Assembly: GCF_027922425.1 (NCBI RefSeq) | Contig: NZ_BSFQ01000009.1 | Span: 1-64,000, forward strand | Direction of reading: 5' to 3' | Length of the DNA stretch: 64,000 nucleotides | Source of the DNA: Pseudonocardia halophobica | Lineage (GTDB): Bacteria > Actinomycetota > Actinomycetes > Mycobacteriales > Pseudonocardiaceae | Part shown: one piece after another, positions 55,034 through 63,949 of the stretch | Layout of the letters: every line of letters starts with the position of its first letter | Numbering within the stretch: the first letter of the stretch is position 1 | Position numbers and translations under genes: made by a program | Notes under the pieces: generated by a model | What the model was told of the DNA's origin: nothing | The model's database searches: none | Seen by the model: the letters and a program-made list of their open reading frames with translations, nothing else

Positions 55034-55138
55034 GGGTACCAGCGTAAACGCCGCGGAGGACTGGTTCGGCGAGCCGTCCGTCTCAACAGATCTGACGAGC
55101 GTCGCTCACAAAGATCGTCCGGGACGCGACACGGGTGC

Positions 55139-55813
55139 GTGCGCAAGGCCTACAAGGTGTGGACGGGGATCGCCGCCGGCGTCTTCGTGATCGTGGCGAT
55201 CTCGGACCTGTCCGGGGCGTCCGAGGACCGCTCGCCGTCGTCGGCCTCGACGAGGGCCGCTACCTCGTCGTCCGTGCCCGCGGTTCCGGCCGCCGCGGCT
55301 CCCACGACAGTGGCCGCACCGGCCGGGGACGCCGTGACGGTGACGCACGTCGTCGACGGCGACACGTTCCGGACGTCGGACGGCGGGACGGTCCAGGTCA
55401 TCGGGATCGACGCGTGCGAGCCGGGCACGTACGGCGGTGACGAGGCGACCCGGCACGCCAGGAGCACGCTGGAGGGCCGGCAGGTGACCCTGACCCGCGA
55501 GCCGGGCATCGAGCTGGACCGGCACGGCAACGACCTCCGCTACGTCGAGACGCCCGGGGGCGACTTCGCCGAGTCCGCCGTGATCTACGACCACACGACC
55601 GTCTACGACGGACATGGCGCGCCTGCGGCCTACCTCGCGGAGCTGCGGAGCCGGGACTACGGCGGACAGGTGTGCGCGGCCCCGGCCCCCGGCCCGGCAG
55701 GGACGTACTCGTCGGACGGCGACGGCAACGTCGACTGGCCGACGCCGGGTGACCAGGGCCTCCCCGACGGTCTCCTGACCGGCGGCTACTGCGCGCGGAA
55801 GTGGTGGTGCTGA
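55139..55813 (+). CDS. membrane-anchored SNase-like (thermonuclease-fold) protein
   Basis: 224 aa from GTG 55139. One membrane helix (about residues 8-25) and a Ser/Ala/Thr-rich linker precede a thermonuclease-like fold at about 65-160: VTVTHVVDGDTFRTSDGGTV then VQVIGIDACEPGTYGGDEAT. The DGDTF calcium Asp is present, but the segment that usually reads DRYGRxLAYV is DRHGNDLRYV, and I cannot place all catalytic Arg residues. The C-terminal 60 residues contain an acidic SSDGDGNVDW stretch and end in GYCARKWWC. Nuclease activity is uncertain. Confidence 0.75.
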   Translation: MRKAYKVWTGIAAGVFVIVAISDLSGASEDRSPSSASTRAATSSSVPAVPAAAAPTTVAAPAGDAVTVTHVVDGDTFRTSDGGTVQVIGIDACEPGTYGGDEATRHARSTLEGRQVTLTREPGIELDRHGNDLRYVETPGGDFAESAVIYDHTTVYDGHGAPAAYLAELRSRDYGGQVCAAPAPGPAGTYSSDGDGNVDWPTPGDQGLPDGLLTGGYCARKWWC

Positions 55814-55814
55814 C

Positions 55815-56168
55815 ATGAAGAAGTTCGGGCTCGCGCACCTCGTGGCGTTGATGATCGTGGTCGCGGTGGTCGTGACCATCGTGAAGTGGCTCCTGATCAC
55901 CGCCGCGATCCTCGTCGTGCCGTTCGGCGCATGGTTCTTCTACGACCGCGTCTCGACGGCGAAGCGACGGACGGCCGCGGAACGGGCCGCGGCGAACGCG
56001 GCGGAGCGCCGTCGCGAGGTGGAGAGCCGCGCGGTCTTCGACGCGGCCGGCGGCTGCGGATGGTGCGGCCAACGCTCCATGCATCTCGACGCCCGCGGTG
56101 GCGTGATGCATCCGGCGGCGTTCCACCGCGCCGAGATCGAGGAGACGATCGCGGCGACGCCGCGGTAG
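55815..56168 (+). CDS. small membrane protein with C-terminal CGWCG motif (paralogue 1)
   Basis: 117 aa from ATG 55815, 1 bp after the SNase-like stop. Two hydrophobic stretches (about residues 7-45) are followed by a basic/Ala-rich helix and the C-terminal module RAVFDAAGGCGWCGQRSMHL with HPAAFHRAEIEETI. The Cys pair plus the conserved His residues look like a zinc or metal knuckle. The same module occurs in the gene at 56263. I do not recognise the family. Confidence 0.75.
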   Translation: MKKFGLAHLVALMIVVAVVVTIVKWLLITAAILVVPFGAWFFYDRVSTAKRRTAAERAAANAAERRREVESRAVFDAAGGCGWCGQRSMHLDARGGVMHPAAFHRAEIEETIAATPR

Positions 56169-56262
56169 TCCCGGGTCCCGTCCACCGGCCGTTCGGCCCA
56201 GTCCCCCGCGGCCGGATCCCGGTAACGTCGGTCACGAGGGCGGGTGCGGGAGGAGGCCGGTC

Positions 56263-56640
56263 GTGTCCAAGGTCGTGCTGCGGGTCGCGCAGATCGTCGG
56301 GGTGCTGGTGCTGGCGGGGATCGCGATCAGCGTGGCCGTCGGGCTGGTGCAGTGGATACTGGGAATCGCCCTGATCGTCGCGATCCCGGTGGGGGCGTAC
56401 TGGATCTACAAGCAGGTGAAGGCGCGCAAGCAGCCGCCGGCGCTGGCCGCGGGCGCGCCCGTCACCCTCGGGCGGAGCGGCGGCGCGACCGACCGGCGGG
56501 CGGAGCTCGAGGGGCGCGCGGTGATCGACGCCGCCGGCCGCTGCGGCTGGTGCGGCTCGGCGACACTGCACAAGGACGAGTTCGGCTTCCCGACCACGCC
56601 GCTCAAGTACCACCGCGCCGAGATCGACGCGATGCTCTGA
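56263..56640 (+). CDS. small membrane protein with C-terminal CGWCG motif (paralogue 2)
   Basis: 125 aa from GTG 56263 (AGGAGG 6 nt upstream). Two hydrophobic segments (about residues 5-45; VAQIVGVLVLAGIAISVAVG and WILGIALIVAIPVGAYWIY) are followed by a linker and RAVIDAAGRCGWCGSATLHK, ending KYHRAEIDAML. The module is shared with the upstream paralogue (RAV-DAAG-CGWCG and HRAEI). Function unknown. Convergent with the receiver gene, 9 bp between stops. Confidence 0.78.
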   Translation: MSKVVLRVAQIVGVLVLAGIAISVAVGLVQWILGIALIVAIPVGAYWIYKQVKARKQPPALAAGAPVTLGRSGGATDRRAELEGRAVIDAAGRCGWCGSATLHKDEFGFPTTPLKYHRAEIDAML

Positions 56641-56649
56641 TCGGCTTCG

Positions 56650-57099
56650 TCAGCTGCCCGGCAGCTTGACCACGCTGACGAAGAAGTGGTCGATCTGCTT
56701 GATGGCCTCGATGAACCCGTCGAAGTCCACCGGCTTGGTCACGTACGCGTTGGCGTGCAGCTGGTAGCTGCGCAGCACGTCCTCCTCCGCCTGGGACGTG
56801 GTGAGCACGATGACCGGGATCGAGCGCAGCGCCTCGTCCGCCTTGACCTCGGCGAGCACCTCGCGCCCGTCGCGGCGCGGCAGGTTCAGGTCGAGCAGGA
56901 TCAGGTCCGGCCGCGGGCTGTCCTCGTAGGGCGCCTCGTTGCGCAGGTAGGCCAGCGCCGCGGCGCCGTCGGTGACGACGTCGAGCCGGTTGTGCAGGTG
57001 CTCCTCGAAGGCCTCGCGGGTCATGAGGACGTCGCCCGGGTCGTCCTCCACCAGGAGGACGTTGACGATGCGGGCGGGGTCGGTGAGGGCTTCGGTCAC
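56650..57099 (-). CDS. single-domain response regulator (receiver only)
   Basis: 149 aa from GTG 57099, overlapping the kinase stop by 4 nt. It is a complete receiver: [20 protein letters not shown] with the acidic pair, phosphorylation Asp in [17 protein letters not shown], Thr in [14 protein letters not shown], and Lys in [16 protein letters not shown]. No output domain. The NLPR-containing receiver type is the usual partner of phytochrome-like kinases. It probably receives phosphate from the upstream kinase and acts by protein contact. Confidence 0.92.
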   Translation of the reverse strand: MTEALTDPARIVNVLLVEDDPGDVLMTREAFEEHLHNRLDVVTDGAAALAYLRNEAPYEDSPRPDLILLDLNLPRRDGREVLAEVKADEALRSIPVIVLTTSQAEEDVLRSYQLHANAYVTKPVDFDGFIEAIKQIDHFFVSVVKLPGS

Positions 57100-58748
57100 G
57101 ACGGGGACTCCTTGCTCGGGACCGCGCCGGCGAGGGCCGGGTCGGCGGGGGGCGGGTCGGCCGGGGACACCGGCAGGGTCAGACGGATGGCCGTGCCGGG
57201 CTCGTCGGGCTCGCCGTGGTCGACCCAGATACGGCCGCCGTGGAACTCGACGATCTTCTTGGCCAGGGCCAGCCCGATGCCGGTGCCGGCGTAGACGTCG
57301 CGGCCGTGGAGGCGCTGGAAGATCACGAAGATCTTGTCGGCGAACTCGGGCTCGATGCCGATGCCGTTGTCCGACACCGAGACCTCCCACTCGTCGCCGC
57401 GCTGCACGGCGTCGACGCGGACGACCGGCGGCACGTCCGTGCGGTGGAACTTCAGACCGTTGCCGATCAGGTTCATCAGCAGCTGCTGGACCAGCGAGGG
57501 ATCGCCGGGCACGGTGGGGAGCCCGTCCGCGATCGCGATCTCGCCGCCGGTCTCCTCCACCTGCGCGGCCAGCTGTGCCGCGGCCGCGCCGGCGGCCTTG
57601 CCCAGGTCGACCGGCTCGAAGCCGGTGGTGGTGCGGCCGACACGGGAGAACGCCAGCAGGTCGTTGATCAGCCGCTGCATGCGCTGGGCACCGTCGACGG
57701 CGAACTCGATGTACTGGTCGGCCCGCTCGTCGAGCTTGCCGCCGTAGCGCCGCTGCAGCAGCTGGCAGAAGCTCGAGACCTTGCGCAGCGGTTCCTGCAG
57801 GTCGTGGCTGGCGACGTAGGCGAACTGCTCCAGGTCCCGGTTGGAGCGCTCGAGGTCGCGGGTGCGGTCGTCGAGCTGGGCGTTGGCCTCCTGCAGCTCG
57901 TCGACCTCGCGCTGGATGTGGGAGCGCATGGCCTCGACGTCCGCCCCGAGCTCCACGAGCTCGCGCGGGCCGCTGCCGAGCACGCGGGTGCCGACGGAGC
58001 CCTCGACGACCTGGCGGGTCTGCGCCGCGAGCCGGCGGATCGGACTCAGGATGACCTTGCGCAGCCCGATCGAGGCGAGCAGCAGGAACACCGCGGCCAC
58101 CGCCGTGATCGTGATCCCGACGACGGCGAGGAAGGTGATCGTCGAGTCCAGCCGCTGGCGGGCCGCGAGCCGTTCGGTCTGCAGGTCGTCGATCAGCGTG
58201 GCCGTGGCCACGCGGACGCGGTCGAAGAGCAGCCGGCCCTCCTCGGCGTTCGGCGTCGGCGCGCCGGCCCGGGCGGCCGCGATGGTGGGCTCGGCGTAGT
58301 CGCGGCGCCACGTGTCCGCGGCGACCTCGACCTCCTGCAGGTTCGCCGGGAGGCGCGCGCCGGGGAAGGACCGGTCCAGCGGCTGCAGCGCGGCGACGGC
58401 GGCCGCCTCGGCCTGCTTGCCGTTCACATAGGGCGCGAGGAAGACGTCGTTGGCGAGGATGGTGAACCCGCGCACCCCGGTCTCCTGGTCGCGCACCGCC
58501 GACGACAGGTTCTGGCTCGCGGTGACGGCCGGGGCGACCTCGTCGTAGAGCACGGTGCGCGCGTCGGCGATCCGGACGACGGCCCAGGCACCGAGCACGA
58601 CGGCGAGCACCGAGAGCACCCCGAGGACGGTGGCGCCGACGGTGAACCACCGGCGCAGCGTCCAGCGCTGCTGCGCGTCCTCCATCGTGGCGGGGTCGAG
58701 CCGCAACCGGACCGGGCCGCGGCGTCGGGGGGCGGCAGGCGCGGTCAC
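57096..58748 (-). CDS. sensor histidine kinase (CHASE3-HAMP-HisKA-HATPase)
   Basis: 550 aa from GTG 58748, overlapping the phosphatase gene by 4 nt. First membrane helix about residues 35-58; extracytoplasmic CHASE3-like sensor ([20 protein letters not shown]); second helix about 190-215; HAMP; a short coiled coil; HisKA with the phospho-His in [20 protein letters not shown]; and HATPase with [18 protein letters not shown] and [18 protein letters not shown]. It belongs to the bacteriophytochrome-like kinase family. It forms a unit with the receiver downstream and the phosphatase upstream. Confidence 0.92.
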   Translation of the reverse strand: MTAPAAPRRRGPVRLRLDPATMEDAQQRWTLRRWFTVGATVLGVLSVLAVVLGAWAVVRIADARTVLYDEVAPAVTASQNLSSAVRDQETGVRGFTILANDVFLAPYVNGKQAEAAAVAALQPLDRSFPGARLPANLQEVEVAADTWRRDYAEPTIAAARAGAPTPNAEEGRLLFDRVRVATATLIDDLQTERLAARQRLDSTITFLAVVGITITAVAAVFLLLASIGLRKVILSPIRRLAAQTRQVVEGSVGTRVLGSGPRELVELGADVEAMRSHIQREVDELQEANAQLDDRTRDLERSNRDLEQFAYVASHDLQEPLRKVSSFCQLLQRRYGGKLDERADQYIEFAVDGAQRMQRLINDLLAFSRVGRTTTGFEPVDLGKAAGAAAAQLAAQVEETGGEIAIADGLPTVPGDPSLVQQLLMNLIGNGLKFHRTDVPPVVRVDAVQRGDEWEVSVSDNGIGIEPEFADKIFVIFQRLHGRDVYAGTGIGLALAKKIVEFHGGRIWVDHGEPDEPGTAIRLTLPVSPADPPPADPALAGAVPSKESPS

Positions 58749-59926
58749 TCGTCCCCCGCGAGGTCCGTGAGCAGCAGCATGGCGACGTCGTCGGCGAGCG
58801 GGCCGCCGTTGATCCGCTCGACGTGCTCGACGAGCCTGCCCGGGAGCTCGGACATCGGGGTGTCCCGCTCCTTCCCGAGAACGTCGATCAGGCCCTCCTG
58901 CCAGAGCAGCTCGTCGGGCCGCGCGCCGCGGCCCTCGATCAGCCCGTCCGTGAACAGCAGCAACGCCCACCCCGGCGTCAGCTCGAGGATCTCGGGCTCC
59001 CACTTCGCGTCCCGCAGCACGCCGAGCGGCACGCCGACGCGCGGCCGCAACGACACCGGGCCGGGGCGCAGCGACACGGGCGGCGGGTGGCCGGCCGAGC
59101 GGAGCAGCACGCGGCTGCCGCCCTCGGGAGCCGGGTCGATCGTCAGGGTGCAGACGGTGGTGAACAGCGTGCGCTCGTGCCGCTCGCTGACCAGCACCTC
59201 CTGCAGGTTCGGCAGGACCTGCGGCTCGTCGACCCCGGCCAGCACCAGGGCCCGCCAGGAGACCCGGAGCAGGGCGCCGAGCGCGGCCTCGTCCGGACCG
59301 TGGCCGGACACGTCGCCGATGATCGCGTGCACCGTGCCCGACGGCCCGCGGACGGCGTCGAAGAAGTCCCCGCCGATCACCGCGCGGGTGCGTCCGGAGC
59401 GGTAGAAGGAGCGGCCGTGCACGGCGCTGCCGTCGAGCAGCAGCGACGGCAGCAGGCCGCGCTCGAGGCGCACCGACTCCGCGGCCACGAGCTGCTCCTC
59501 GCGGAGCCGGACCATGCTGGCCTCGGCCCGCCGGCGCTCGACGGCGTAGCGGATCGCGCGGATCAGCACGGCCCCGTCGGCCTTGTTCTTGACCAGGTAG
59601 TCCTGCGCGCCGACACCGACCGCGGCGATGCCGAGGTGCTCGTCGTCGAGCCCGGTGAGCACGCAGACGGCCGCGGACGGGTCCGCCTGCAGCACCTCGC
59701 GCAGCCCGTCGAGCCCGCTGACACCGGGCAGGTTCAGGTCCAGGAGCACGCAGTCCGCGGCGGGCAGCAGGTTCCGCTCGACGACCGCGCGCACCGACTC
59801 GGCGACGGTGACCCGCACGGACGGGTCGACCTCGGCGAGCAGTTCCTGCACGAGGAAGACGTCGCCCGGGTCGTCCTCGACCAGCAGGACCCGGTGGCTG
59901 GCCGCACCGGGCAGGGGTCGGGTCAC
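58745..59926 (-). CDS. receiver-PP2C (RsbU/SpoIIE-type) serine phosphatase
   Basis: 393 aa from GTG 59926 (GAGAGG 6 nt upstream). An N-terminal receiver (about residues 10-125; [37 protein letters not shown]) is joined by a helix to the PP2C/SpoIIE domain (about 175-390) with [45 protein letters not shown] and DDVAMLLL. Such proteins dephosphorylate anti-anti-sigma factors under receiver control. No anti-sigma or STAS gene is in the window. It starts 55 bp after purQ on the same strand. Confidence 0.92.
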   Translation of the reverse strand: MTRPLPGAASHRVLLVEDDPGDVFLVQELLAEVDPSVRVTVAESVRAVVERNLLPAADCVLLDLNLPGVSGLDGLREVLQADPSAAVCVLTGLDDEHLGIAAVGVGAQDYLVKNKADGAVLIRAIRYAVERRRAEASMVRLREEQLVAAESVRLERGLLPSLLLDGSAVHGRSFYRSGRTRAVIGGDFFDAVRGPSGTVHAIIGDVSGHGPDEAALGALLRVSWRALVLAGVDEPQVLPNLQEVLVSERHERTLFTTVCTLTIDPAPEGGSRVLLRSAGHPPPVSLRPGPVSLRPRVGVPLGVLRDAKWEPEILELTPGWALLLFTDGLIEGRGARPDELLWQEGLIDVLGKERDTPMSELPGRLVEHVERINGGPLADDVAMLLLTDLAGDE

Positions 59927-59981
59927 GAACGGCCTCTCGGTCGGTGGAGCGGACCGCCAGCCTAATGGGACGCGGACGATC

Positions 59982-60668
59982 TCAGGCTGCGGGAGCACCC
60001 GCGAGCGTGCCCAGGACCGAGGTGAACAAACCCAGGCCCTGCTCGGAGGGCCCGGTGAGCAGGTCGATCGCGTGCTCCGGGTGCGGCATGAGGCCCACGA
60101 CCCGGCCGTTCTCGGAGGCGACGCCCGCGATGTCCGCCGCGGAGCCGTTGGGGTTGCCGCCGACGTAGCGGAACACCACGCGGCCCTCGGCCTCCAGCGC
60201 CTTCAGCGTGTCCGGCGCGGCCACGAAGCGGCCCTCGGCGTTCTTCACCGGGACGAGGATCTCCTCGTCCCGGGTGAACCCGCTGGTCCAGGCGGTGTCG
60301 GCGTTCTCGACGCGGAGCTTCTGGTCCCGGCAGACGAAGTGCAGCTTCTCGTTGCGGGTCAGCGCGCCCGGCAGCAGCCCGGCCTCGCAGAGGATCTGGA
60401 AGCCGTTGCAGATGCCGAGGACCGGCAGGCCCTTCGCCGCGCCCTCGACGACCTCGCGCATGATGGGCGCGAGGCTCGCGATGGCGCCGGCGCGCAGGTA
60501 GTCGCCGTAGGAGAAACCGCCGGGGACGACGACCGCGTCGACCTCCTGCAGGTCGTGGTCGCCGTGCCAGAGCGCGACGGGCTCGGCGCCCGCGTAGCGG
60601 ACCGCCCGCGAGGCGTCGACGTCGTCGAGCGTGCCGGGGAAGGTGATGACCCCGATCCGCGTGCTCAT
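59982..60668 (-). CDS. purQ: phosphoribosylformylglycinamidine synthase subunit PurQ (glutaminase)
   Basis: 228 aa from ATG 60668, overlapping the purS stop by 4 nt. Class I glutaminase: [40 protein letters not shown], nucleophile Cys in [19 protein letters not shown], and the His/Glu pair in [11 protein letters not shown]. It supplies ammonia to PurL. Confidence 0.96.
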   Translation of the reverse strand: MSTRIGVITFPGTLDDVDASRAVRYAGAEPVALWHGDHDLQEVDAVVVPGGFSYGDYLRAGAIASLAPIMREVVEGAAKGLPVLGICNGFQILCEAGLLPGALTRNEKLHFVCRDQKLRVENADTAWTSGFTRDEEILVPVKNAEGRFVAAPDTLKALEAEGRVVFRYVGGNPNGSAADIAGVASENGRVVGLMPHPEHAIDLLTGPSEQGLGLFTSVLGTLAGAPAA

Positions 60669-60895
60669 ACCCGCGTCACCGTCCAGTCCTCGATCACCGG
60701 GTTGGCCAGCAGGTCGCCGGCGATGCGGTGCAGGGTCTCGTCGTCGACCGAGTCGTCGACCTCGAGCTCGAAGTGCTTGCCCTGCCGCACCTCGATGCCG
60801 GACACGCCGATCCGGGTGAGCGCGCGGGAGACCGCCTGGCCCTGCACGTCCAGGATCTCGGGCTTGGGCATCACGTCCACGACCACTCTCGCCAC
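60665..60895 (-). CDS. purS: phosphoribosylformylglycinamidine synthase subunit PurS
   Basis: 76 aa from GTG 60895, normal length for Pur[41 protein letters not shown] and [10 protein letters not shown] are typical. It bridges PurQ and PurL. First gene of the purS-purQ unit; divergent from the metallo-hydrolase gene across 109 bp. Confidence 0.95.
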   Translation of the reverse strand: MARVVVDVMPKPEILDVQGQAVSRALTRIGVSGIEVRQGKHFELEVDDSVDDETLHRIAGDLLANPVIEDWTVTRV

Positions 60896-61004
60896 GCCGT
60901 CAAGCGTACGGTGAACTGCGACGACGACGGCGCCCCGCCCGGGTGAGGCTGGTGACACGCGGCCCGCGCGTGCCGGGGGCCGCGCACCGGAGCAGGGTGG
61001 GGGC

Positions 61005-61655
61005 ATGCAGCTCACGCACTACGGCCACGCCTGCGTGCTGGTCGACACCGGTTCCGCCCGCCTGCTGTTCGACCCGGGCGCCTTCTCCACCGGTTTCGAG
61101 TCGCTGACCGGACTCGACGCGGTCCTGGTGACCCACCAGCACTTCGATCACCTCGACGCCGACCGGCTCACCGCGCTCCTGCGCGCCAACCCGGACGCCC
61201 GGCTGATCGTCGACGACGGCACCGCCGAGCAGCTCGACGGCCCGGAGTACGAGACCACCGCCCCGGGCGCGGTGCTCGAGGTCGCCGGCGCGCGGATCGA
61301 GGTGGTCGGGAACGGCGACCACGCGGAGATCCACCGGGACATCCCGATCATCCGCAACAACGGCTACCTGGTCGACGACGCCCTGCTGCACCCGGGCGAC
61401 GCCTACGTCCCGCTGCCCGAGGGCCGCGACCCGGTCGACACCCTGCTGCTGCCGACGGGCGCGCCCTGGCTCAAGGCCGGCGACGCCGTGGACTACCTGC
61501 GTGCCATGACCCCGCGCACCGCCGTGCCGATCCACGAGGCGGTGCTCGCCAACCCGGCGATGCACTACGGCCTGTTCACCAACCTCGCGCCGAAGGGGAC
61601 CACGGTCGAGGTGCTGGACCGGGAGAAGGCCACCACGGTCCGACCCTTGACCTGA
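61005..61655 (+). CDS. MBL-fold metal-dependent hydrolase (UlaG-like)
   Basis: 216 aa from ATG 61005. Metal-ligand motifs: MQLTHYGHACVLVDTGSARL, VLVTHQHFDHLDADRLTALL (HxHxDH variant HQHFDHLD), DDALLHPGDAYV and TAVPIHEAVL. This is the small cytosolic UlaG/YtnP-like type annotated as L-ascorbate-6-phosphate lactonase homologues; the true substrate is unknown. Divergent from purS. Confidence 0.88.
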   Translation: MQLTHYGHACVLVDTGSARLLFDPGAFSTGFESLTGLDAVLVTHQHFDHLDADRLTALLRANPDARLIVDDGTAEQLDGPEYETTAPGAVLEVAGARIEVVGNGDHAEIHRDIPIIRNNGYLVDDALLHPGDAYVPLPEGRDPVDTLLLPTGAPWLKAGDAVDYLRAMTPRTAVPIHEAVLANPAMHYGLFTNLAPKGTTVEVLDREKATTVRPLT

Positions 61656-61705
61656 ACCGCACTTCACCTCCGAGGGTGGGTCCGGCGACGACCCGAGGAG
61701 GAGAA

Positions 61706-62668
61706 GTGCTGGTCATCAGGGTGGACGAGTTCGGCGGTCCCGAGGTGCTGCGGCCGGTGGAGGTGCCCGACCCGGTCGCGGGGCCGGGCGAGGTCGTGGT
61801 GGAGGTCGAGGCCGCCGGCGTGCTGACCCTCGACACGATCATCCGGCGTGGCGCCGCCGGCCCGCGGTTCGCGACCCCGCTCCCCTACGTCCCCGGGCGC
61901 GGGGCGGCGGGCCGGGTACGGGAGGTCGGCGCGGGCGTGGACGCGGGTTGGCTGGAGCGCCGTGTGCTGGCCGACGTCGAGGGCGGCGCCTACGCCGAGC
62001 AGCTCGTCGCGCCCCTCACCTCCGTCCTCCCCGTCCCCGACGGGCTCGGCGCGGCCGAGGCGATGGTGCTGCTGCACGACGGCGGCACTGCGCTGGCCCT
62101 GTTCGGCGACCTCGGCGTGCGGCCCGGCGAGCTCGTGCTCGTCCTGCCGGCGGCGGGCGGGGCGGGCAGCCTGCTCGTGCAGCTCGCACGGTCGACCGGG
62201 GCGCGGGTGATCGGTGCGGCGCGCGGCGCCGAGAAGCTCGCGCTGGCCCGCTCGCTCGGCGCGGACCTCGCCGTCGACTACGGCGAACCGGAGTGGGCGG
62301 ACGCCGTGCGCCGCCGGGTCGGCCAGGTCGACGTGGTGCTGGACGGCGTGGGCGGCGCGCTCGGCCGGGCCGCGTTCGGGCTGGTCGGCGCGGGTGGCCG
62401 CTACTCCAACTACGGCGTCGCGGGTGGCGGTCCGACCGAGGTGGACCCGGTGGAGGCGCACTCCCGGGGGATCGGCGTGCGGGGGACGGAGCAGCTCGCC
62501 GGGTTCGGGGGCGGCCGGCGGGCCCGCCAGGAGCGGATGCTGCGGGAGGCGGCCGCGGGCCGGATCCGGCCGGTGGTGGGGCGGCGCTTCCCGCTCGCGA
62601 AGGCGGCGGACGCCCACACCGCGCTGCAGGACCGCGAGGTCGCCGGCAAGGCGGTGCTGGTTCCCTGA
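61706..62668 (+). CDS. zinc-independent MDR quinone oxidoreductase-like protein
   Basis: 320 aa from GTG 61706 (GAGGAGGAG just upstream). Medium-chain reductase fold: VDEFGGPEVLRPVEVPDPVA, PLPYVPGRGAAGRVREVGAG, the NADPH motif VLVLPAAGGAGSLLVQLARS and GVGGALGRAAF. The structural and catalytic zinc ligands of alcohol dehydrogenases are absent, as in quinone reductases. Substrate unknown. Ends before a nested bidirectional hairpin. Confidence 0.88.
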   Translation: MLVIRVDEFGGPEVLRPVEVPDPVAGPGEVVVEVEAAGVLTLDTIIRRGAAGPRFATPLPYVPGRGAAGRVREVGAGVDAGWLERRVLADVEGGAYAEQLVAPLTSVLPVPDGLGAAEAMVLLHDGGTALALFGDLGVRPGELVLVLPAAGGAGSLLVQLARSTGARVIGAARGAEKLALARSLGADLAVDYGEPEWADAVRRRVGQVDVVLDGVGGALGRAAFGLVGAGGRYSNYGVAGGGPTEVDPVEAHSRGIGVRGTEQLAGFGGGRRARQERMLREAAAGRIRPVVGRRFPLAKAADAHTALQDREVAGKAVLVP

Positions 62669-62674
62669 GCCCGA

Positions 62675-62746
62675 GGTCGGCACCTCCGGGCCGCACGTCC
62701 CGGGACGACGGGGACGTGGGGTTCCGGGCGACCGGAGGTGCCGACC
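62675..62746. terminator. nested double-stem bidirectional terminator
   Basis: An outer perfect 15-bp stem (62675-62689 with 62732-62746; arm GGTCGGCACCTCCGG) encloses a perfect 8-bp stem (62694-62701 with 62711-62718). It lies between convergent stops at 62668 and 62758. Confidence 0.75.
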
Positions 62747-62757
62747 CGCGCGTGGCC

Positions 62758-63045
62758 CTACTGCTGACCGATGTCGAGCCAGGCGTACTCACCCACGAAG
62801 CGCTCCAGCACCGTGGCGTCGATGTTGTCCTTGGCCCACTGGCGGGCGACCTCGTCGGCGGCCTCGGCCTCCGCCTGCGACGCCCAGGCGCTCATCGAGA
62901 TGATCTTCCCCTCCTGGGTCATCACCCCGTAGGCGAGGTAGCCGGGCTGGGCCTGCATGAGCGGCAGGACACCGGCTTTCGCCTTCGCGATCATCTCCTG
63001 CTCGTCACCGGCGAACGAGTAGATGACACAGCGGCCGTGCGGCAT
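62758..63045 (-). CDS. antibiotic-biosynthesis-monooxygenase-like (dimeric alpha-beta barrel) protein
   Basis: 95 aa from ATG 63045 (AGGGAGAGGG upstream). GRCVIYSFAGDEQEMIAKAK, GVLPLMQAQPGYLAYGVMTQ and ISMSAWASQAEAEAADEVAR fit the ABM-like ferredoxin fold. Such proteins range from heme-degrading enzymes to structural orphans. No active-site assignment is possible. Confidence 0.72.
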   Translation of the reverse strand: MPHGRCVIYSFAGDEQEMIAKAKAGVLPLMQAQPGYLAYGVMTQEGKIISMSAWASQAEAEAADEVARQWAKDNIDATVLERFVGEYAWLDIGQQ

Positions 63046-63117
63046 GTCCCTCTCCCTTCTCGCGGTCCTGCGGGAGCCGGACAGGGTCCTCCGACGATCG
63101 AGGAAGCGCCAGGGGCC

Positions 63118-63864
63118 TCAGGCGGTGCGGGCGGCCGGGCTCGCGGACAGCGCGGCGTAGGTGGTGGGCCACGCCCCCTCGGCGAGGACGGCGTCGACGG
63201 TCTCCCGCACCGTGCGGACCCGGTCGTCGTGGCGGAGGTCCTTGGCGCGCACGCCGATCCGCACGACACCCGCCCGGCGGGCGATCCGCACGGCCTCGGC
63301 GTGCAGCACCCGGCAGCGCCAGGATTCGGCCCGCCGCCGGTCGTCACCGGACACCACGGCGTCGAGCCGGAAGCCGAGGGCGCGCGCCCGCAGGAGCACG
63401 CCGTCGGCGAAGAGGTGGACGCCGCCGTCGTCGAGACACATGCGGAAGCCCTGTTCGCGCACCGCCTCGACGGTGCCGGGCGAGGCGAGCCAGCGCGGCG
63501 CGGCGAACACGGCGGTGCCCAGCCCGAGACCGGTGAGCGCGCGCCGGGCGGCGGTGAGCCGGAGGCCGGCCTCGTGCCGGGGCAGCGCGGCGAACTCGCC
63601 CTTGCGCCCGACGCCGCCGCGCCGCGCGGGGTCCGGGGTGTGGTCGTAGCCGTGCAGGGCGAGCTCGTCGGCACCGCGGGTGCGGTCGCGCAGCCACCCC
63701 AGCAGCTCGGGCGGCGGCGGCCCGTCCGGCGAGGCGGGCTGCACCAGGTGGGTCAGCGGGACGCCGCGCAGGTCGAGGTCGGCGGCCAGCGCGCGGGCGC
63801 GGGGCAGGGCGTCGGCCCGGGCGTCGGTGAGCCCGGAGAGCGAGACGACCAGTCGGGCGGACAT
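63118..63864 (-). CDS. DUF2334 polysaccharide-deacetylase-like protein
   Basis: 248 aa from ATG 63864. MSARLVVSLSGLTDARADAL opens a deacetylase-like barrel; ELALHGYDHTPDPARRGGVG carries the HGYxH metal-binding His pair of DUF2334, and AVFAAPRWLASPGTVEAVRE and CLDDGGVHLFADGV follow. It has no signal peptide, so it probably acts in the cytoplasm or is not a cell-wall enzyme. Located after purC on the same strand beyond an 18-bp hairpin. Confidence 0.85.
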   Translation of the reverse strand: MSARLVVSLSGLTDARADALPRARALAADLDLRGVPLTHLVQPASPDGPPPPELLGWLRDRTRGADELALHGYDHTPDPARRGGVGRKGEFAALPRHEAGLRLTAARRALTGLGLGTAVFAAPRWLASPGTVEAVREQGFRMCLDDGGVHLFADGVLLRARALGFRLDAVVSGDDRRRAESWRCRVLHAEAVRIARRAGVVRIGVRAKDLRHDDRVRTVRETVDAVLAEGAWPTTYAALSASPAARTA

Positions 63865-63909
63865 GCCCCGAAGGGAACGCTCCGCAGGTGAACGGCGCCG
63901 GACAGGGTC

Positions 63910-63949
63910 GTGAGTGGCGATGGTCGCTCTGGCGACCATCGCCACTCAC
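63910..63949. terminator. 18-bp perfect hairpin at the purC stop
   Basis: Perfect 18-bp stem (63910-63927 with 63932-63949) and loop TCTG. The stem begins inside the last purC codon and includes its TGA, so termination is immediate after the gene. Confidence 0.8.
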
